In this document: positions 52,943 through 61,381 of the stretch, piece by piece
Position numbering within the stretch: the first letter of the stretch is position 1
How the letters are laid out: every line of letters begins with the position of its first letter
Notes under the pieces: generated by a model
Told to the model about the DNA's origin: nothing
The model's database searches: none
What the model saw: only the letters and a program-made list of their open reading frames with translations
NCBI GenBank assembly: GCA_013360445.1
Contig: JABWBP010000019.1
Location: forward strand, 33,418-97,417
Reading direction: 5' to 3'
Length of the DNA: 64,000 nucleotides
Origin: Calditrichaceae bacterium
Lineage (GTDB): Bacteria; Calditrichota; Calditrichia; RBG-13-44-9; J075
Position numbers and translations under genes: made by a program

Positions 52943-53019
52943 TGTAGGCAGCTGGCAGTTGGCAATAGGCAATAGGCAAATCTGAGTTTGCCTACTGCCT
53001 ACTTGCCTACTGCCTACTC
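52943..53019. repeat. Hairpin repeat of GGCAATA and GCCTACT words
   Basis: Left: GTAGGCAGCTGGCAGTTGGC then AATAGGCAATAGGCAAA. Right: TTTGCCTACTGCCTACTTGC then CTACTGCCTACT. The same word set appears at 27958-28084 and 2288-2313. It follows the end of the membrane protein gene at 53051 (minus strand). Confidence 0.7.
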
Positions 53020-53050
53020 AAAAAAGAAGTTGCGGGCCAGTAATCCCGGC

Positions 53051-53626
53051 CTACCCTTGCGCCGGCTTCACCAGCCCGGCAATGGCCAGCCCCGCCAGGA
53101 ACCAGGCCACCAGGGTATCCGCCGATTCCACTAAGGTGAAATCGCCCGGGAAGCCCCACCAGTTCCAGTTCAGCAGAATATGGGAGATCACGGTAAACAA
53201 GCCCAAACCGGCTACAAATAGCGCGCGCGGCAGAAGCCTGCGGATCGAGCCCCCGGCCTTCCAGAGCATAAACGCCGCGATAGTTGACGCCAGGGCATTC
53301 AAAATATAGCTGATGATAAACTGCATCGGATTATTAGGGTCCTCGCCCCGGGCAGCGTACACCAGCAGGTTGATATTGGAGCCTTTTTTATATCTTTCCG
53401 CAAAGGCTTGCATGGCCGCCTCTTCCGAACCCGCTTCCTCGGAAAAGCCCGGGTGATGATACACCCCGGTGGAGAGGTTATCATTTTTCAAAATCTCGGA
53501 AATTTGCTCCCCGCCGGGAATATTATGGATGACCATCATGTGCCAGGGCAGCACGGTGTAGGAAATGAACTGCCAGATAAATATCACCACCCCGCCCACC
53601 AGACCGGCTATTATAACCTTTTTCAT
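53051..53626 (-). CDS. Hypothetical membrane protein
   Basis: A 191-residue protein with about four hydrophobic segments: KKVIIAGLVGGVVIFIWQFI at the N-terminus, then a soluble loop of roughly 70 residues containing YHHPGFSEEAGSEEAAMQAF, then QFIISYILNALASTIAAFML, ALFVAGLGLFTVISHILLNW and VAWFLAGLAIAGL. No family is recognised. The start has GGAGATAAC upstream. It stands alone. Confidence 0.65.
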   Translation of the reverse strand: MKKVIIAGLVGGVVIFIWQFISYTVLPWHMMVIHNIPGGEQISEILKNDNLSTGVYHHPGFSEEAGSEEAAMQAFAERYKKGSNINLLVYAARGEDPNNPMQFIISYILNALASTIAAFMLWKAGGSIRRLLPRALFVAGLGLFTVISHILLNWNWWGFPGDFTLVESADTLVAWFLAGLAIAGLVKPAQG

Positions 53627-54137
53627 AGTTATCTCCTTATGAGTTGAAAGGCAAGTTTATGTGAACTCATGTTCACGTGTAGATATTACCGCTTATCAGG
53701 GGATTTGTCAAGGGGGGAAATAAAATTTTGGGGTTACTATTCAGCCACAGAGACCACAGAGGTCACAGAGGAAGATTTGGGGGTATCCACCACTTCGTGG
53801 AGAGCATTTAGAGCCTTATATCCCTGTACCTGAATAGTTACATTTTGGGCAAATCAAAACGAAAGGGTATTAGGATATGAAATCACAATCCGGTTGCAAT
53901 TAAGGGGGCTATGTGTTAATATTTTTCGGCGAGGTGGGTTGCTTTAGCGCCTGAATATGTGTCTCAGCCGCCGGTAAAAATAAACTTATTCCCCCGTTTG
54001 CTGAGCATCAAGAGAGTTGATTCGAGGTGTTCACTCATATCAAATAAAGCTGTTCCAGGAAACACACCCCTCTTCCGGCGGAAGCGGCAGCAGAGATATT
54101 CTCTGAATAAAGACTTACCCTGAAACAGGAGACTGAC
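53627..54137. other. Intergenic region with short repeats
   Basis: These 511 bases hold no protein-like frame. A GTGAACTCATGTTCACGTG palindromic patch occurs near 53660-53678. A CACAGAGACCACAGAGGTCA word run with further copies lies at about 53746-53770; this word is widely dispersed in environmental genomes. Sequence is more AT-rich near 53860-53930. The OmpA-like gene's promoter should lie toward the right end; I cannot name it with confidence. Confidence 0.4.
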
Positions 54138-55118
54138 ATGAAAAAATTTGCCATACAATTTGTTGCGATGATGTTATTCATTGCGATTTCCCTGGGCGCA
54201 TATGCGGCGGATTTTCCCGGAAGCGCAGACCACCCCCTGATTACCCGCTACCCCGGCTCGGTTATCAAATGGTACGACGTTCAGGCGTACACGGAATTCA
54301 AAATTCCCCTCGGCCCCGTTACCGGCTACCGCCATATAGATGAATGGCTGGAACTGCAAGGCAAAGTCACCCGCATCTATTACGTGTTGGAGGGGGAAAA
54401 AACCGTCTCCGAGGTGTACGCCAATTATCTTAAAGCGGTGGAGAAAGCCGATTTTCAGATACTGGCCAACAAACTGCACCCGGAAAGCAACAACTCTAAA
54501 GAAGTGGGGGGCAGCAGTTGGATGATTACCGGCTATTCCGACCGCTTACCCAGCGGCGCCGGTATTCAATTGCTGGCCGGCAGCGCCACCAGGGGCGGGT
54601 CATGTTACATTGCCGCTAAATTAGCCCGCCCGCAAGGGGAGGTGTACCTCACCCTGGCCGGCTCGCAATATAGCCAGAACACGGTTTTGTTCATGTTAGA
54701 TGTTTTGGAATCGCAAGCCGTGGAAGATGATCTCGTCACCGTTGACGCCGAGGCCATGTCCAAAGACATCGACCTTTACGGCAAGGTTGCCCTCTACGGC
54801 ATCTATTTCGATTTCGATAAGGCGACCCTCAAAGCGGAATCGAAACCAGCACTTGATGAGATTGCCGCGCTGTTGAAAAACCGCCCCAACCTGGAGCTCT
54901 ACGTGGTCGGGCATACCGATATTAAAGGCACGCTGGATTACAATATTACCCTCTCGGAGCAGCGCGCCGCGGCGGTGGTAGAAACGCTGGTTAAACAATA
55001 CGGCGTTAAATCTTCCCGGCTTACCCCCAAAGGCGTCGGCCCGTTGGTGCCGGTGATGACCAATCAGAACGATAAGGGGCGGGCGAAAAACCGCCGGGTG
55101 GAGCTGGTGGAGAAGTGA
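54138..55118 (+). CDS. OmpA-family outer-membrane/peptidoglycan-associated protein with DUF4892-like region
   Basis: A 326-residue exported protein with a clear signal peptide (MKKFAIQFVAMMLFIAISLG). Residues about 25-200 include DHPLITRYPGSVIKWYDVQA and resemble DUF4892. The C-terminal ~110 residues are an OmpA peptidoglycan-binding domain: YGIYFDFDKATLKAESKPAL, VVGHTDIKGTLDYNITLSEQ and GRAKNRRVELVEK. The expected aspartate and arginine that hold diaminopimelate are present. It should link the envelope to the cell wall. It has its own AGGAGA ribosome binding site. Confidence 0.85.
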   Translation: MKKFAIQFVAMMLFIAISLGAYAADFPGSADHPLITRYPGSVIKWYDVQAYTEFKIPLGPVTGYRHIDEWLELQGKVTRIYYVLEGEKTVSEVYANYLKAVEKADFQILANKLHPESNNSKEVGGSSWMITGYSDRLPSGAGIQLLAGSATRGGSCYIAAKLARPQGEVYLTLAGSQYSQNTVLFMLDVLESQAVEDDLVTVDAEAMSKDIDLYGKVALYGIYFDFDKATLKAESKPALDEIAALLKNRPNLELYVVGHTDIKGTLDYNITLSEQRAAAVVETLVKQYGVKSSRLTPKGVGPLVPVMTNQNDKGRAKNRRVELVEK

Positions 55119-55201
55119 GTGGATGTTAATCGTTGTGATTGTGTTCAGGTGTTCATGTAACTTGAACGCTTCAACAACAAGTATAAAATGAGGTAATAGT
55201 A

Positions 55202-55444
55202 ATGTTAATGGAATACATTCACGCCGCGCTTCGCCATGCGAAGTATGAGATCTTGCCCGACGACGGCACTTACTATGGTGAAATTCCTGAGTGCAATGGG
55301 GTTTATGCCAATGCTGAAACGCTGGAAGAGTGCCGGGAGCAACTGCAAGAAGTTTTGGAAGAATGGATTCTCTTTCGGGTTCACCGGAATCTTACAATGC
55401 CAGTGATAGATGGCATTAAGCTGAGCATTAAGGAAGTTGCCTGA
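55202..55444 (+). CDS. hicB: HicB-family antitoxin (first hicBA module)
   Basis: An 80-residue HicB-like protein with the partial RNase H-like fold typical of the family: YEILPDDGTYYGEIPECNGV and NAETLEECREQLQEVLEEWI. It lacks a clear DNA-binding extension. GAGGT lies 7 bases before the ATG at 55202. Its TGA overlaps the ATG of the toxin gene (TGATG), so the pair is translated together with antitoxin first. It neutralises the HicA ribonuclease. Confidence 0.85.
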   Translation: MLMEYIHAALRHAKYEILPDDGTYYGEIPECNGVYANAETLEECREQLQEVLEEWILFRVHRNLTMPVIDGIKLSIKEVA

Positions 55445-55662
55445 TGCCGCCGTTGGGTCCCATTAAAGGGAAAGACCTGGTTCGATGCCTCAAGCGGTTG
55501 GGCTTTGAGGGACCATACTCGGGAGGTAAACACCAATTCATGGTTAAAGGCGATATTACCATACACATCCCCAATCCTCATCATACCGATATAGGTGTAG
55601 GATTCCTGGCCAGAATCCTGCGTCAGGCTAAAGTAAGCAAAGATGAATGGGAAAAATTGTAA
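55444..55662 (+). CDS. hicA: HicA-family mRNA interferase toxin (first module)
   Basis: A 72-residue HicA/YcfA-like protein with the double-stranded RNA-binding-like fold. IKGKDLVRCLKRLGFEGPYS and the catalytic histidine in GGKHQFMV are typical; it ends LARILRQAKVSKDEWEKL. The single-base overlap with hicB indicates coupling. It is followed 24 bases later by icmF in the same direction, so read-through into icmF is possible. Confidence 0.87.
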   Translation: MPPLGPIKGKDLVRCLKRLGFEGPYSGGKHQFMVKGDITIHIPNPHHTDIGVGFLARILRQAKVSKDEWEKL

Positions 55663-55686
55663 AAACCTTAAAACTCAAGATCACCT

Positions 55687-58600
55687 ATGAAAACCGTAGA
55701 ATACGCAATTCAGCATAAAATCCGCATCGTTACCGCCGCGTCGCTGTTCGACGGGCACGATGCCAGCATCAATATCATGCGCCGCATTTTGCAATCATCC
55801 GGCGCAGAGGTAATTCACTTAGGGCACAACCGCTCGGTGCAGGAGATCGTGGACTCCGCCATCCAGGAAGACGCCCGGGCCATCGCCGTGACCAGCTACC
55901 AGGGCGGGCACGTGGAGTTTTTCAAATACATGTACGACCTCTTGCAGGAACGGGGGGCCGGGCACATCAAAATTTTCGGCGGGGGCGGCGGCACCATCCT
56001 CCCGGAAGAGATGCAGGAGCTGCACGACTACGGCGTCGCCCGCCTCTACTCCCCGGAAGACGGGCGCAAAATGGGCCTGCAAGGGATGATCGACGACCTG
56101 CTGGAAAAAGCGGGGCCCGCGGCTAAAACCGCCGCCCTCGGAAACGAAGCGGCACTGATTCAGGAACGCAACGTGACGGCGATTGCCCAAACCATTTCAT
56201 TGATCGAAAATTTCCCGGAAGAGGCGGAAGACCTGGTGATAGAACTTCACCGCATTGCCCGGGGGAAGAAAATCCCGGTGTTAGGCGTTACCGGCACCGG
56301 CGGGGCGGGCAAATCTTCCCTTACCGATGAGCTGGTAAGGCGTTTCTTAGCGGATTTTCAGGAAAAAAGCGTGGCGATCATCTCCGTAGATCCCTCCAAG
56401 CGCAAAACCGGCGGGGCGCTGTTGGGCGACCGAATCCGCATGAATTCGATTTATAATCCGCGCGTTTATATGCGCTCCTTTGCCACCCGGCAGGCGCACC
56501 TGGCGCTCAACAAGCCGATTTTGGAAGCGATCAACGTGCTGAAGGCGGCGGAGTACGATTTGATCATCGTGGAAACCGCCGGGATCGGGCAGAGCGACAC
56601 CGAGATCACCGAAGTGGCGGACGTCTCGATCTATGTGATGACCCCGGAATACGGCGCCGCCACGCAGTTGGAAAAGATCGACATGATCGACCACGCCGAC
56701 CTGATCGCCCTGAACAAATTCGACAAACAAGGCGCCCTGGATGCCCTGCGCGACGTGCAGAAACAATTCCAGCGCAGCCACGGGCTGTGGGATAGAAATC
56801 CTGCGGAAATGCCGGTTTATGGCACCATGGCCTCGCAGTTCAACGATCCCGGAACCAACACGTTTTACCGTGCGGTAATCGATAGGCTGCTCGAAAAAAT
56901 GGGGCTGGACTGGCGTTCGCACTTCGAAATCACCGGGGAGATGAGCAAGAAAGTGTACATCATCCCCCCGGAGCGGGTGCGCTACCTGGCGGAAGTGGCG
57001 GACATCGGCGAGCGTTACCGGAAATACGTGGATAAGCAGGTGGATTTGGCCCGCAAAGCCTACCGCCTGAAAGGGGCCATCGAGCTGCTGAAATCCCAGG
57101 GGCAGGACACCGCGGAGATGGAAAAACTTTTTGCGGAGTTAGACCGGGAACTGGATAAAGATTGCAAAGAGATTTTAGACGCCTGGGAAGAAAAGCAGAA
57201 AAAATACGCCGGGGAATTCTTCACCTACGAAGTGCGCGGCAAAGAGATCAAGGTGGAAAACTACAGCGAGTCGCTCAGCCATTTGAAGATTCCCAAAATC
57301 GCCCTGCCCAAATACCGCGACTGGGGCGACATTCTCCAATGGGCGCTGACCGAGAACGTTCCCGGCGAATTTCCCTACACTGCGGGGGTGTACCCCTTCA
57401 AACGCACCAACGAAGACCCCACCCGCATGTTCGCCGGGGAGGGGGGGCCGGAGCGCACCAACCGCCGCTTCCACTACCTCAGCCACGGAATGCCCGCGGC
57501 GCGGCTGAGCACCGCTTTCGATTCCGTGACCCTCTACGGCAACGATCCCGATTACCGCCCGGATATTTACGGCAAGGTAGGCAACTCCGGGGTGAGCATC
57601 GCCACCGTGGACGACGCCAAGAAGCTCTACTCCGGCTTCGACCTCAGCAGCCCCAACACCTCGGTGTCCATGACCATCAACGGGCCTGCGCCGATGCTGT
57701 TGGGATTTTTTATGAACGCGGCCATCGACCAGCAGTGCGAGGCGTACATCCGCGAAAACGGTCTGGAAGCGGAAGTGGAGAAAAAAATCGCTGCGATTTA
57801 CAAGAAAAAGGGGCTTCCCCGCCCGGCGTACCATGGCGATCTTCCCAAGGGCCACAACCGGCTGGGATTGATGCTGTTGGGCGTCAGCGGCGACCAGGTG
57901 CTGCCGCGGGAAACATACGAAAAGATCAAGGCGGAGACCATTTCCGTGGTGCGCGGCACGGTGCAGGCGGATATTCTCAAAGAAGACCAGGCGCAGAACA
58001 CCTGCATCTTCTCCACGGAATTCGCCCTGCGCATGATGGGCGACATCCAGGAGTATTTCACCAAGAACAAGGTGCGCAATTTTTATTCGGTGTCGATTTC
58101 CGGCTACCACATCGCCGAGGCGGGGGCCAACCCCATCACCCAGTTGGCCTTGACCCTGGCGAACGGGTTTACCTTCGTGGAGTACTACCTCAGCCGCGGG
58201 CTGCACATCGACGATTTCGCGCCCAATCTCTCCTTCTTCTTCAGCAACGGGCTGGACCCGGAATACGCAGTGATCGGGCGGGTGGCGCGGCGCATCTGGG
58301 CCAAGGCGATCAAGTACAAATACAAAGGCAACGCCCGCTCGCAGATGCTCAAGTATCACATCCAGACCTCCGGGCGCTCCCTGCACGCGCAGGAAATCCA
58401 GTTCAACGACATCCGCACCACCTTGCAGGCGCTCTACGCCATTTACGATAACTGCAACTCCCTGCACACCAACGCCTACGACGAGGCGATCACCACCCCC
58501 ACGGAGGAATCGGTGCGCCGGGCGCTGGCCATCCAGTTGATCATCAACAAAGAATTGGGGCTGGCGAAGAACGAGAATCCCCTGCAGGGCGCGTTTATCA

Positions 58601-59052
58601 TCGAAGAATTGACCGACCTGGTGGAAGAAGCGGTGTTAGCGGAGTTCCGGCGCATTACCAATCGCGGCGGGGTGCTGGGGGCCATGGAAACCATGTACCA
58701 GCGCAATAAAATCCAGGAAGAATCGCTCTATTATGAATCCCTGAAGCACAACGGCAAGCTGCCGATTATCGGGGTGAATACCTTCCTGAGCAGCAACGGC
58801 TCGCCTTTTCAGGCGCCCCGGGAGGTCAGCCGCTCCACTGCGGAGGAGAAGGAGTTCCAGATTCAATCCCTGCACGCCTTCCAGGAGCGCAACGCCGCGG
58901 AGGCCAAATCCGCCCTGCAGCAATTAAAAAGAGCGGCGGTGAACAATCAGAATATTTTTACGGAACTGATGGAGGTTTGTAAAGTGGCCTCGCTGGGGCA
59001 GATTTCCGGGGCGTTGTACGAGGTGGGGGGGCAGTACCGGAGGAATATGTGA
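55687..59052 (+). CDS. icmF: Fused isobutyryl-CoA mutase with G-protein chaperone
   Basis: A 1121-residue B12-dependent acyl-CoA mutase that rearranges isobutyryl-CoA and n-butyryl-CoA (some members also act on isovaleryl/pivalyl-CoA). Order: cobalamin-binding domain with D22-x-H24 ([20 protein letters not shown]), a MeaI-type GTPase with P-loop GTGGAGKSS near residue 205 and [14 protein letters not shown] as its guanine-specificity motif, and the mutase substrate domain from about residue 560 ([20 protein letters not shown]). This is the full single-chain IcmF architecture. The GTPase part loads and protects the cofactor. It is flanked on both sides by hicBA modules. The B12 link matches the CarH-type regulator elsewhere in the window. 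Confidence 0.95.
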   Translation: MKTVEYAIQHKIRIVTAASLFDGHDASINIMRRILQSSGAEVIHLGHNRSVQEIVDSAIQEDARAIAVTSYQGGHVEFFKYMYDLLQERGAGHIKIFGGGGGTILPEEMQELHDYGVARLYSPEDGRKMGLQGMIDDLLEKAGPAAKTAALGNEAALIQERNVTAIAQTISLIENFPEEAEDLVIELHRIARGKKIPVLGVTGTGGAGKSSLTDELVRRFLADFQEKSVAIISVDPSKRKTGGALLGDRIRMNSIYNPRVYMRSFATRQAHLALNKPILEAINVLKAAEYDLIIVETAGIGQSDTEITEVADVSIYVMTPEYGAATQLEKIDMIDHADLIALNKFDKQGALDALRDVQKQFQRSHGLWDRNPAEMPVYGTMASQFNDPGTNTFYRAVIDRLLEKMGLDWRSHFEITGEMSKKVYIIPPERVRYLAEVADIGERYRKYVDKQVDLARKAYRLKGAIELLKSQGQDTAEMEKLFAELDRELDKDCKEILDAWEEKQKKYAGEFFTYEVRGKEIKVENYSESLSHLKIPKIALPKYRDWGDILQWALTENVPGEFPYTAGVYPFKRTNEDPTRMFAGEGGPERTNRRFHYLSHGMPAARLSTAFDSVTLYGNDPDYRPDIYGKVGNSGVSIATVDDAKKLYSGFDLSSPNTSVSMTINGPAPMLLGFFMNAAIDQQCEAYIRENGLEAEVEKKIAAIYKKKGLPRPAYHGDLPKGHNRLGLMLLGVSGDQVLPRETYEKIKAETISVVRGTVQADILKEDQAQNTCIFSTEFALRMMGDIQEYFTKNKVRNFYSVSISGYHIAEAGANPITQLALTLANGFTFVEYYLSRGLHIDDFAPNLSFFFSNGLDPEYAVIGRVARRIWAKAIKYKYKGNARSQMLKYHIQTSGRSLHAQEIQFNDIRTTLQALYAIYDNCNSLHTNAYDEAITTPTEESVRRALAIQLIINKELGLAKNENPLQGAFIIEELTDLVEEAVLAEFRRITNRGGVLGAMETMYQRNKIQEESLYYESLKHNGKLPIIGVNTFLSSNGSPFQAPREVSRSTAEEKEFQIQSLHAFQERNAAEAKSALQQLKRAAVNNQNIFTELMEVCKVASLGQISGALYEVGGQYRRNM

Positions 59053-59089
59053 AAGTGCACAAAAAAATTTCTTTACCAAAGGAGGAATC

Positions 59090-59323
59090 TTGAGCAACTA
59101 TATTTTTACGGTAGTTATCGAGCCTGATGAGGCAGGCTTTCATGCCTACGTCCCTGCCCTGCCGGGATGCCATACCTTCGGAGACACAGTGGAGGAAGTA
59201 CGCACCAATATTGCCGAAGCCATCGAACTCCACATTGAAAGTATGGTTAAAGATGGCGAGCCTGTTCCTGTAGAGCGAGAACCACTCTTCATCACCCGTC
59301 TCTCTGTGCCGGTAGCGGTATGA
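59090..59323 (+). CDS. hicB: HicB-family antitoxin (second hicBA module)
   Basis: A 77-residue HicB-like protein: YIFTVVIEPDEAGFHAYVPA, LPGCHTFGDTVEEVRTNIAE, AIELHIESMVKDGEPVP. This is the typical solo HicB with the partial RNase H fold. It starts at TTG (59090) behind AAGGAGG, and its stop overlaps the toxin start (ATGA). It is 37 bases after icmF on the same strand. It is not closely similar to the first module, so it is not a recent duplicate. Confidence 0.88.
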   Translation: MSNYIFTVVIEPDEAGFHAYVPALPGCHTFGDTVEEVRTNIAEAIELHIESMVKDGEPVPVEREPLFITRLSVPVAV

Positions 59324-59550
59324 GCCAAAAACTTCCCCGGGTGAATTGCGAGGAATTAATCCGCGCCCTCGAACGCGCAGGTTTTGAAAAGAAACGGCAA
59401 AAAGGCAGCCATTTGCATCTGGTGCGGACAATTGATAAAAAGCGGGTAACTGTGCCGGTGCATAAAGGTAAAACCGTACCTCCAGGCACTCTCCGCGCTA
59501 TCCTGCGAGATGCGGACATCAGCATTGAAGAATTTCGCAAACTGCTGTAG
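59320..59550 (+). CDS. hicA: HicA-family mRNA interferase toxin (second module)
   Basis: A 76-residue HicA-like protein: LPRVNCEELIRALERAGFEK, KRQKGSHLHLVRTIDKKRVT with the catalytic histidine in GSHLHL, and PPGTLRAILRDADISIEEFR. It overlaps hicB by four bases. The first and second HicA share only family motifs, so the two systems are independent. Confidence 0.9.
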   Translation: MSQKLPRVNCEELIRALERAGFEKKRQKGSHLHLVRTIDKKRVTVPVHKGKTVPPGTLRAILRDADISIEEFRKLL

Positions 59551-59582
59551 CCGTTAGAATATGGAGAAAAGGAATAGCCGGC

Positions 59583-59876
59583 GTGCAACTGATCCGAATT
59601 CGATCTGTTAAAGTTCTGAGGGGATTCCTGGTACGCTTAGAGTTTACCGATGGCACGTACCGGGAAATAGACCTTGAGCCTTATCTGCATGGCCCCATAT
59701 TCGAACCGTTCCGAAATGATCCCGACAAATTCAACTCGGTTAAAGTTGACAAACGCATGGGTACCATTGTCTGGGACAATGGAGCGGATATCGACCCGGA
59801 TGTTCTCTATTATGGCCTGAAACCGGCCTGGATGGGAGAGGAAACAGAAATTCCTGTAGCAGAAAAAGCAAAGTGA
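59583..59876 (+). CDS. DUF2442-domain protein
   Basis: A 97-residue protein: VKVLRGFLVRLEFTDGTYRE, IDLEPYLHGPIFEPFRNDPD, GTIVWDNGADIDPDVLYYGL. This is the DUF2442 fold, usually encoded beside DUF4160 proteins in putative toxin-antitoxin pairs. Here no DUF4160 gene is seen. It starts at GTG 59583 after AAAGGA and lies 32 bases after hicA, so it is likely part of the same transcript. Confidence 0.85.
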   Translation: MQLIRIRSVKVLRGFLVRLEFTDGTYREIDLEPYLHGPIFEPFRNDPDKFNSVKVDKRMGTIVWDNGADIDPDVLYYGLKPAWMGEETEIPVAEKAK

Positions 59877-59985
59877 TTTTCAACTTCTGTTAGCCGGCCG
59901 CCAAATCCCGGTTCATTATGACGTGGATGATTTTGAACATGATTTGAAAACCTTACGAGAAATGGGGCTGTTAAACCCGTTTTAG
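59860..59985 (+). pseudogene. C-terminal gene remnant before the DarTG fusion
   Basis: A frame without start codon reads SDFQLLLAGRQIPVHYDVDD then FEHDLKTLREMGLLNPF and stops with TAG at 59983-59985, directly before an ATG. It overlaps the end of the DUF2442 gene in another frame. It reads like the tail of a small soluble protein, but I cannot name it. It may be what is left of a toxin or antitoxin once located here. Confidence 0.35.
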
Positions 59986-60009
59986 ATGCTCTCATTTCTA
60001 AAGGAATTC

Positions 60010-61179
60010 ATGAAGAAGCTCAACATTAAAAGCCTTTATTATATTACACACGTCAACAATCTACCTTCTATTCTCGAGCAGGGAATTTTATCTCATGCCA
60101 GGATTGAAGAGATGAAAGTTGCGTTTACACCTGTTTATGACAGCAGCATCGTCAGTAATCGTAAAGCAAAGTTTACTCCCGACCGGAAGAGTCTGTGGGA
60201 GTATGCGAATTTGTATTTCCAGCCGCGCAATCCGATGATGTACCGGGTTATCCATGAAAAAGACAAACAAAGCATAGCGGTTATCGGGGTAAATCCGGGG
60301 ATGTTAAATGAAAAGGGAATTTTTATTACGGATGGAAACGCCGCCAATAACCCGACCCGGTTTTATTCTCTTACTGATGGGTTGAAAGTGATACAACAAC
60401 AATGGAAAATCGTTCAGAGTGATTGGTGGAATGATCTCGACGGCTCGAAACGCAAGATCATGGCCGAATGCCTGCTTCCCGACCAGATCGGGCCGGAATA
60501 CATTCATTCAATTTTTGTGACTGACCATATTACCAAAAAGCGAGTCGAAGGAATAATCGGTCAGCGCCGAATTCCCGTCATTCCTGAACCGCACATGTTC
60601 TTCCAGCCAAGATTTGCAGCGCGCGTAGGAGACAATATTTCCCTGATCGATGGCGACATGTTTTTCTCCAACATGCAAACATTGACAATCAGTGTTAATC
60701 TTCAAGGGATAATGGGCAAAGGACTGGCATCCCGCACAAAATATCAGTTTCCTGATGTATATGTCGTCTATCAGGATGCCTGTCGTTCCAAACAGCTTAA
60801 AGCAACACAGCCTTATCTATACAAACGTGAGGCCTCACTGGATCAAGAACTGGCCGACTTGAACACGCCGCTTTCGACTCCCAATGCAGTAAAGTGGTTC
60901 CTGCTTTTTGCCACCAAGCGAAAGTGGCGGGAGAATTCGCGCATGGAGGATATCGAAGGGGGATTGGATTGGGTTAAAAACAATTTTCAACATGAAGGAA
61001 TTCGCTCTCTGGCAATGCCTGCCCTGGGCTGCGGCCTGGGTAACTTGAACTGGTCTGAAGTAGGGCCGCTAATGTGTCGCTGCTTACATGGAATTGGTAT
61101 CCCGGTCGCTATTTACCTGCCGCGTGAACGCGAAATAGATCAGCAATACCTGAAGGAGTCCTATTTGTTAGGACACTGA
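60010..61179 (+). CDS. darTG: Single-chain DarT-DarG fusion: DNA ADP-ribosyltransferase plus macrodomain antitoxin
   Basis: A 389-residue protein. ATG 60010 follows AAAGGA; ATG 59986 is an alternative. Residues about 1-190 are a DarT (DUF4433) toxin, which ADP-ribosylates thymidine in single-stranded DNA: LYYITHVNNLPSILEQGILS, LWEYANLYFQPRNPMMYRV, TDGNAANNPTRFY, and a glutamate at 153 (MAECLL) at the position of the catalytic Glu. Residues about 205-385 are a DarG-type macrodomain that removes the mark: NLQGIMGKGLASRTKYQFPD, FATKRKWRENSRMEDIEGGL, MPALGCGLGNLNWSEVGPL. The two are normally separate genes. The C-terminal DarT-inhibiting domain of DarG is absent. All listed catalytic motifs look intact. 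Confidence 0.9.
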   Translation: MKKLNIKSLYYITHVNNLPSILEQGILSHARIEEMKVAFTPVYDSSIVSNRKAKFTPDRKSLWEYANLYFQPRNPMMYRVIHEKDKQSIAVIGVNPGMLNEKGIFITDGNAANNPTRFYSLTDGLKVIQQQWKIVQSDWWNDLDGSKRKIMAECLLPDQIGPEYIHSIFVTDHITKKRVEGIIGQRRIPVIPEPHMFFQPRFAARVGDNISLIDGDMFFSNMQTLTISVNLQGIMGKGLASRTKYQFPDVYVVYQDACRSKQLKATQPYLYKREASLDQELADLNTPLSTPNAVKWFLLFATKRKWRENSRMEDIEGGLDWVKNNFQHEGIRSLAMPALGCGLGNLNWSEVGPLMCRCLHGIGIPVAIYLPREREIDQQYLKESYLLGH

Positions 61180-61381
61180 ATGATGTATTTCGGGCAGAAT
61201 TGACTATCCCCTCCAATAACCTGACAAAAATCATGTTTTAGCCTAACCAAAGTCATTTTTTTCTGTCCTACCCCCTCCCCAAATTCACCCGGTAAATCGA
61301 ATCATCCCGCCGCCCGGCAGTCTTTCTGCGGCGGATCGGTGATTTTTCACTGACGCAACCATTGCCCAAAGGAGAACGGCG

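Noticed and set aside
55119..55201. Cobalamin riboswitch upstream of the icmF region or of the carH-like gene
   Set aside because: I looked for a B12-box-like element and long structured leader and saw neither; only short word repeats occur.
57162..58467. Long open frames on both strands inside icmF (429 and 430 codons)
   Set aside because: Both are low-complexity, Arg/Gly/His- or Val/Gly-rich shadows produced by GC-rich codon use of the real icmF frame.
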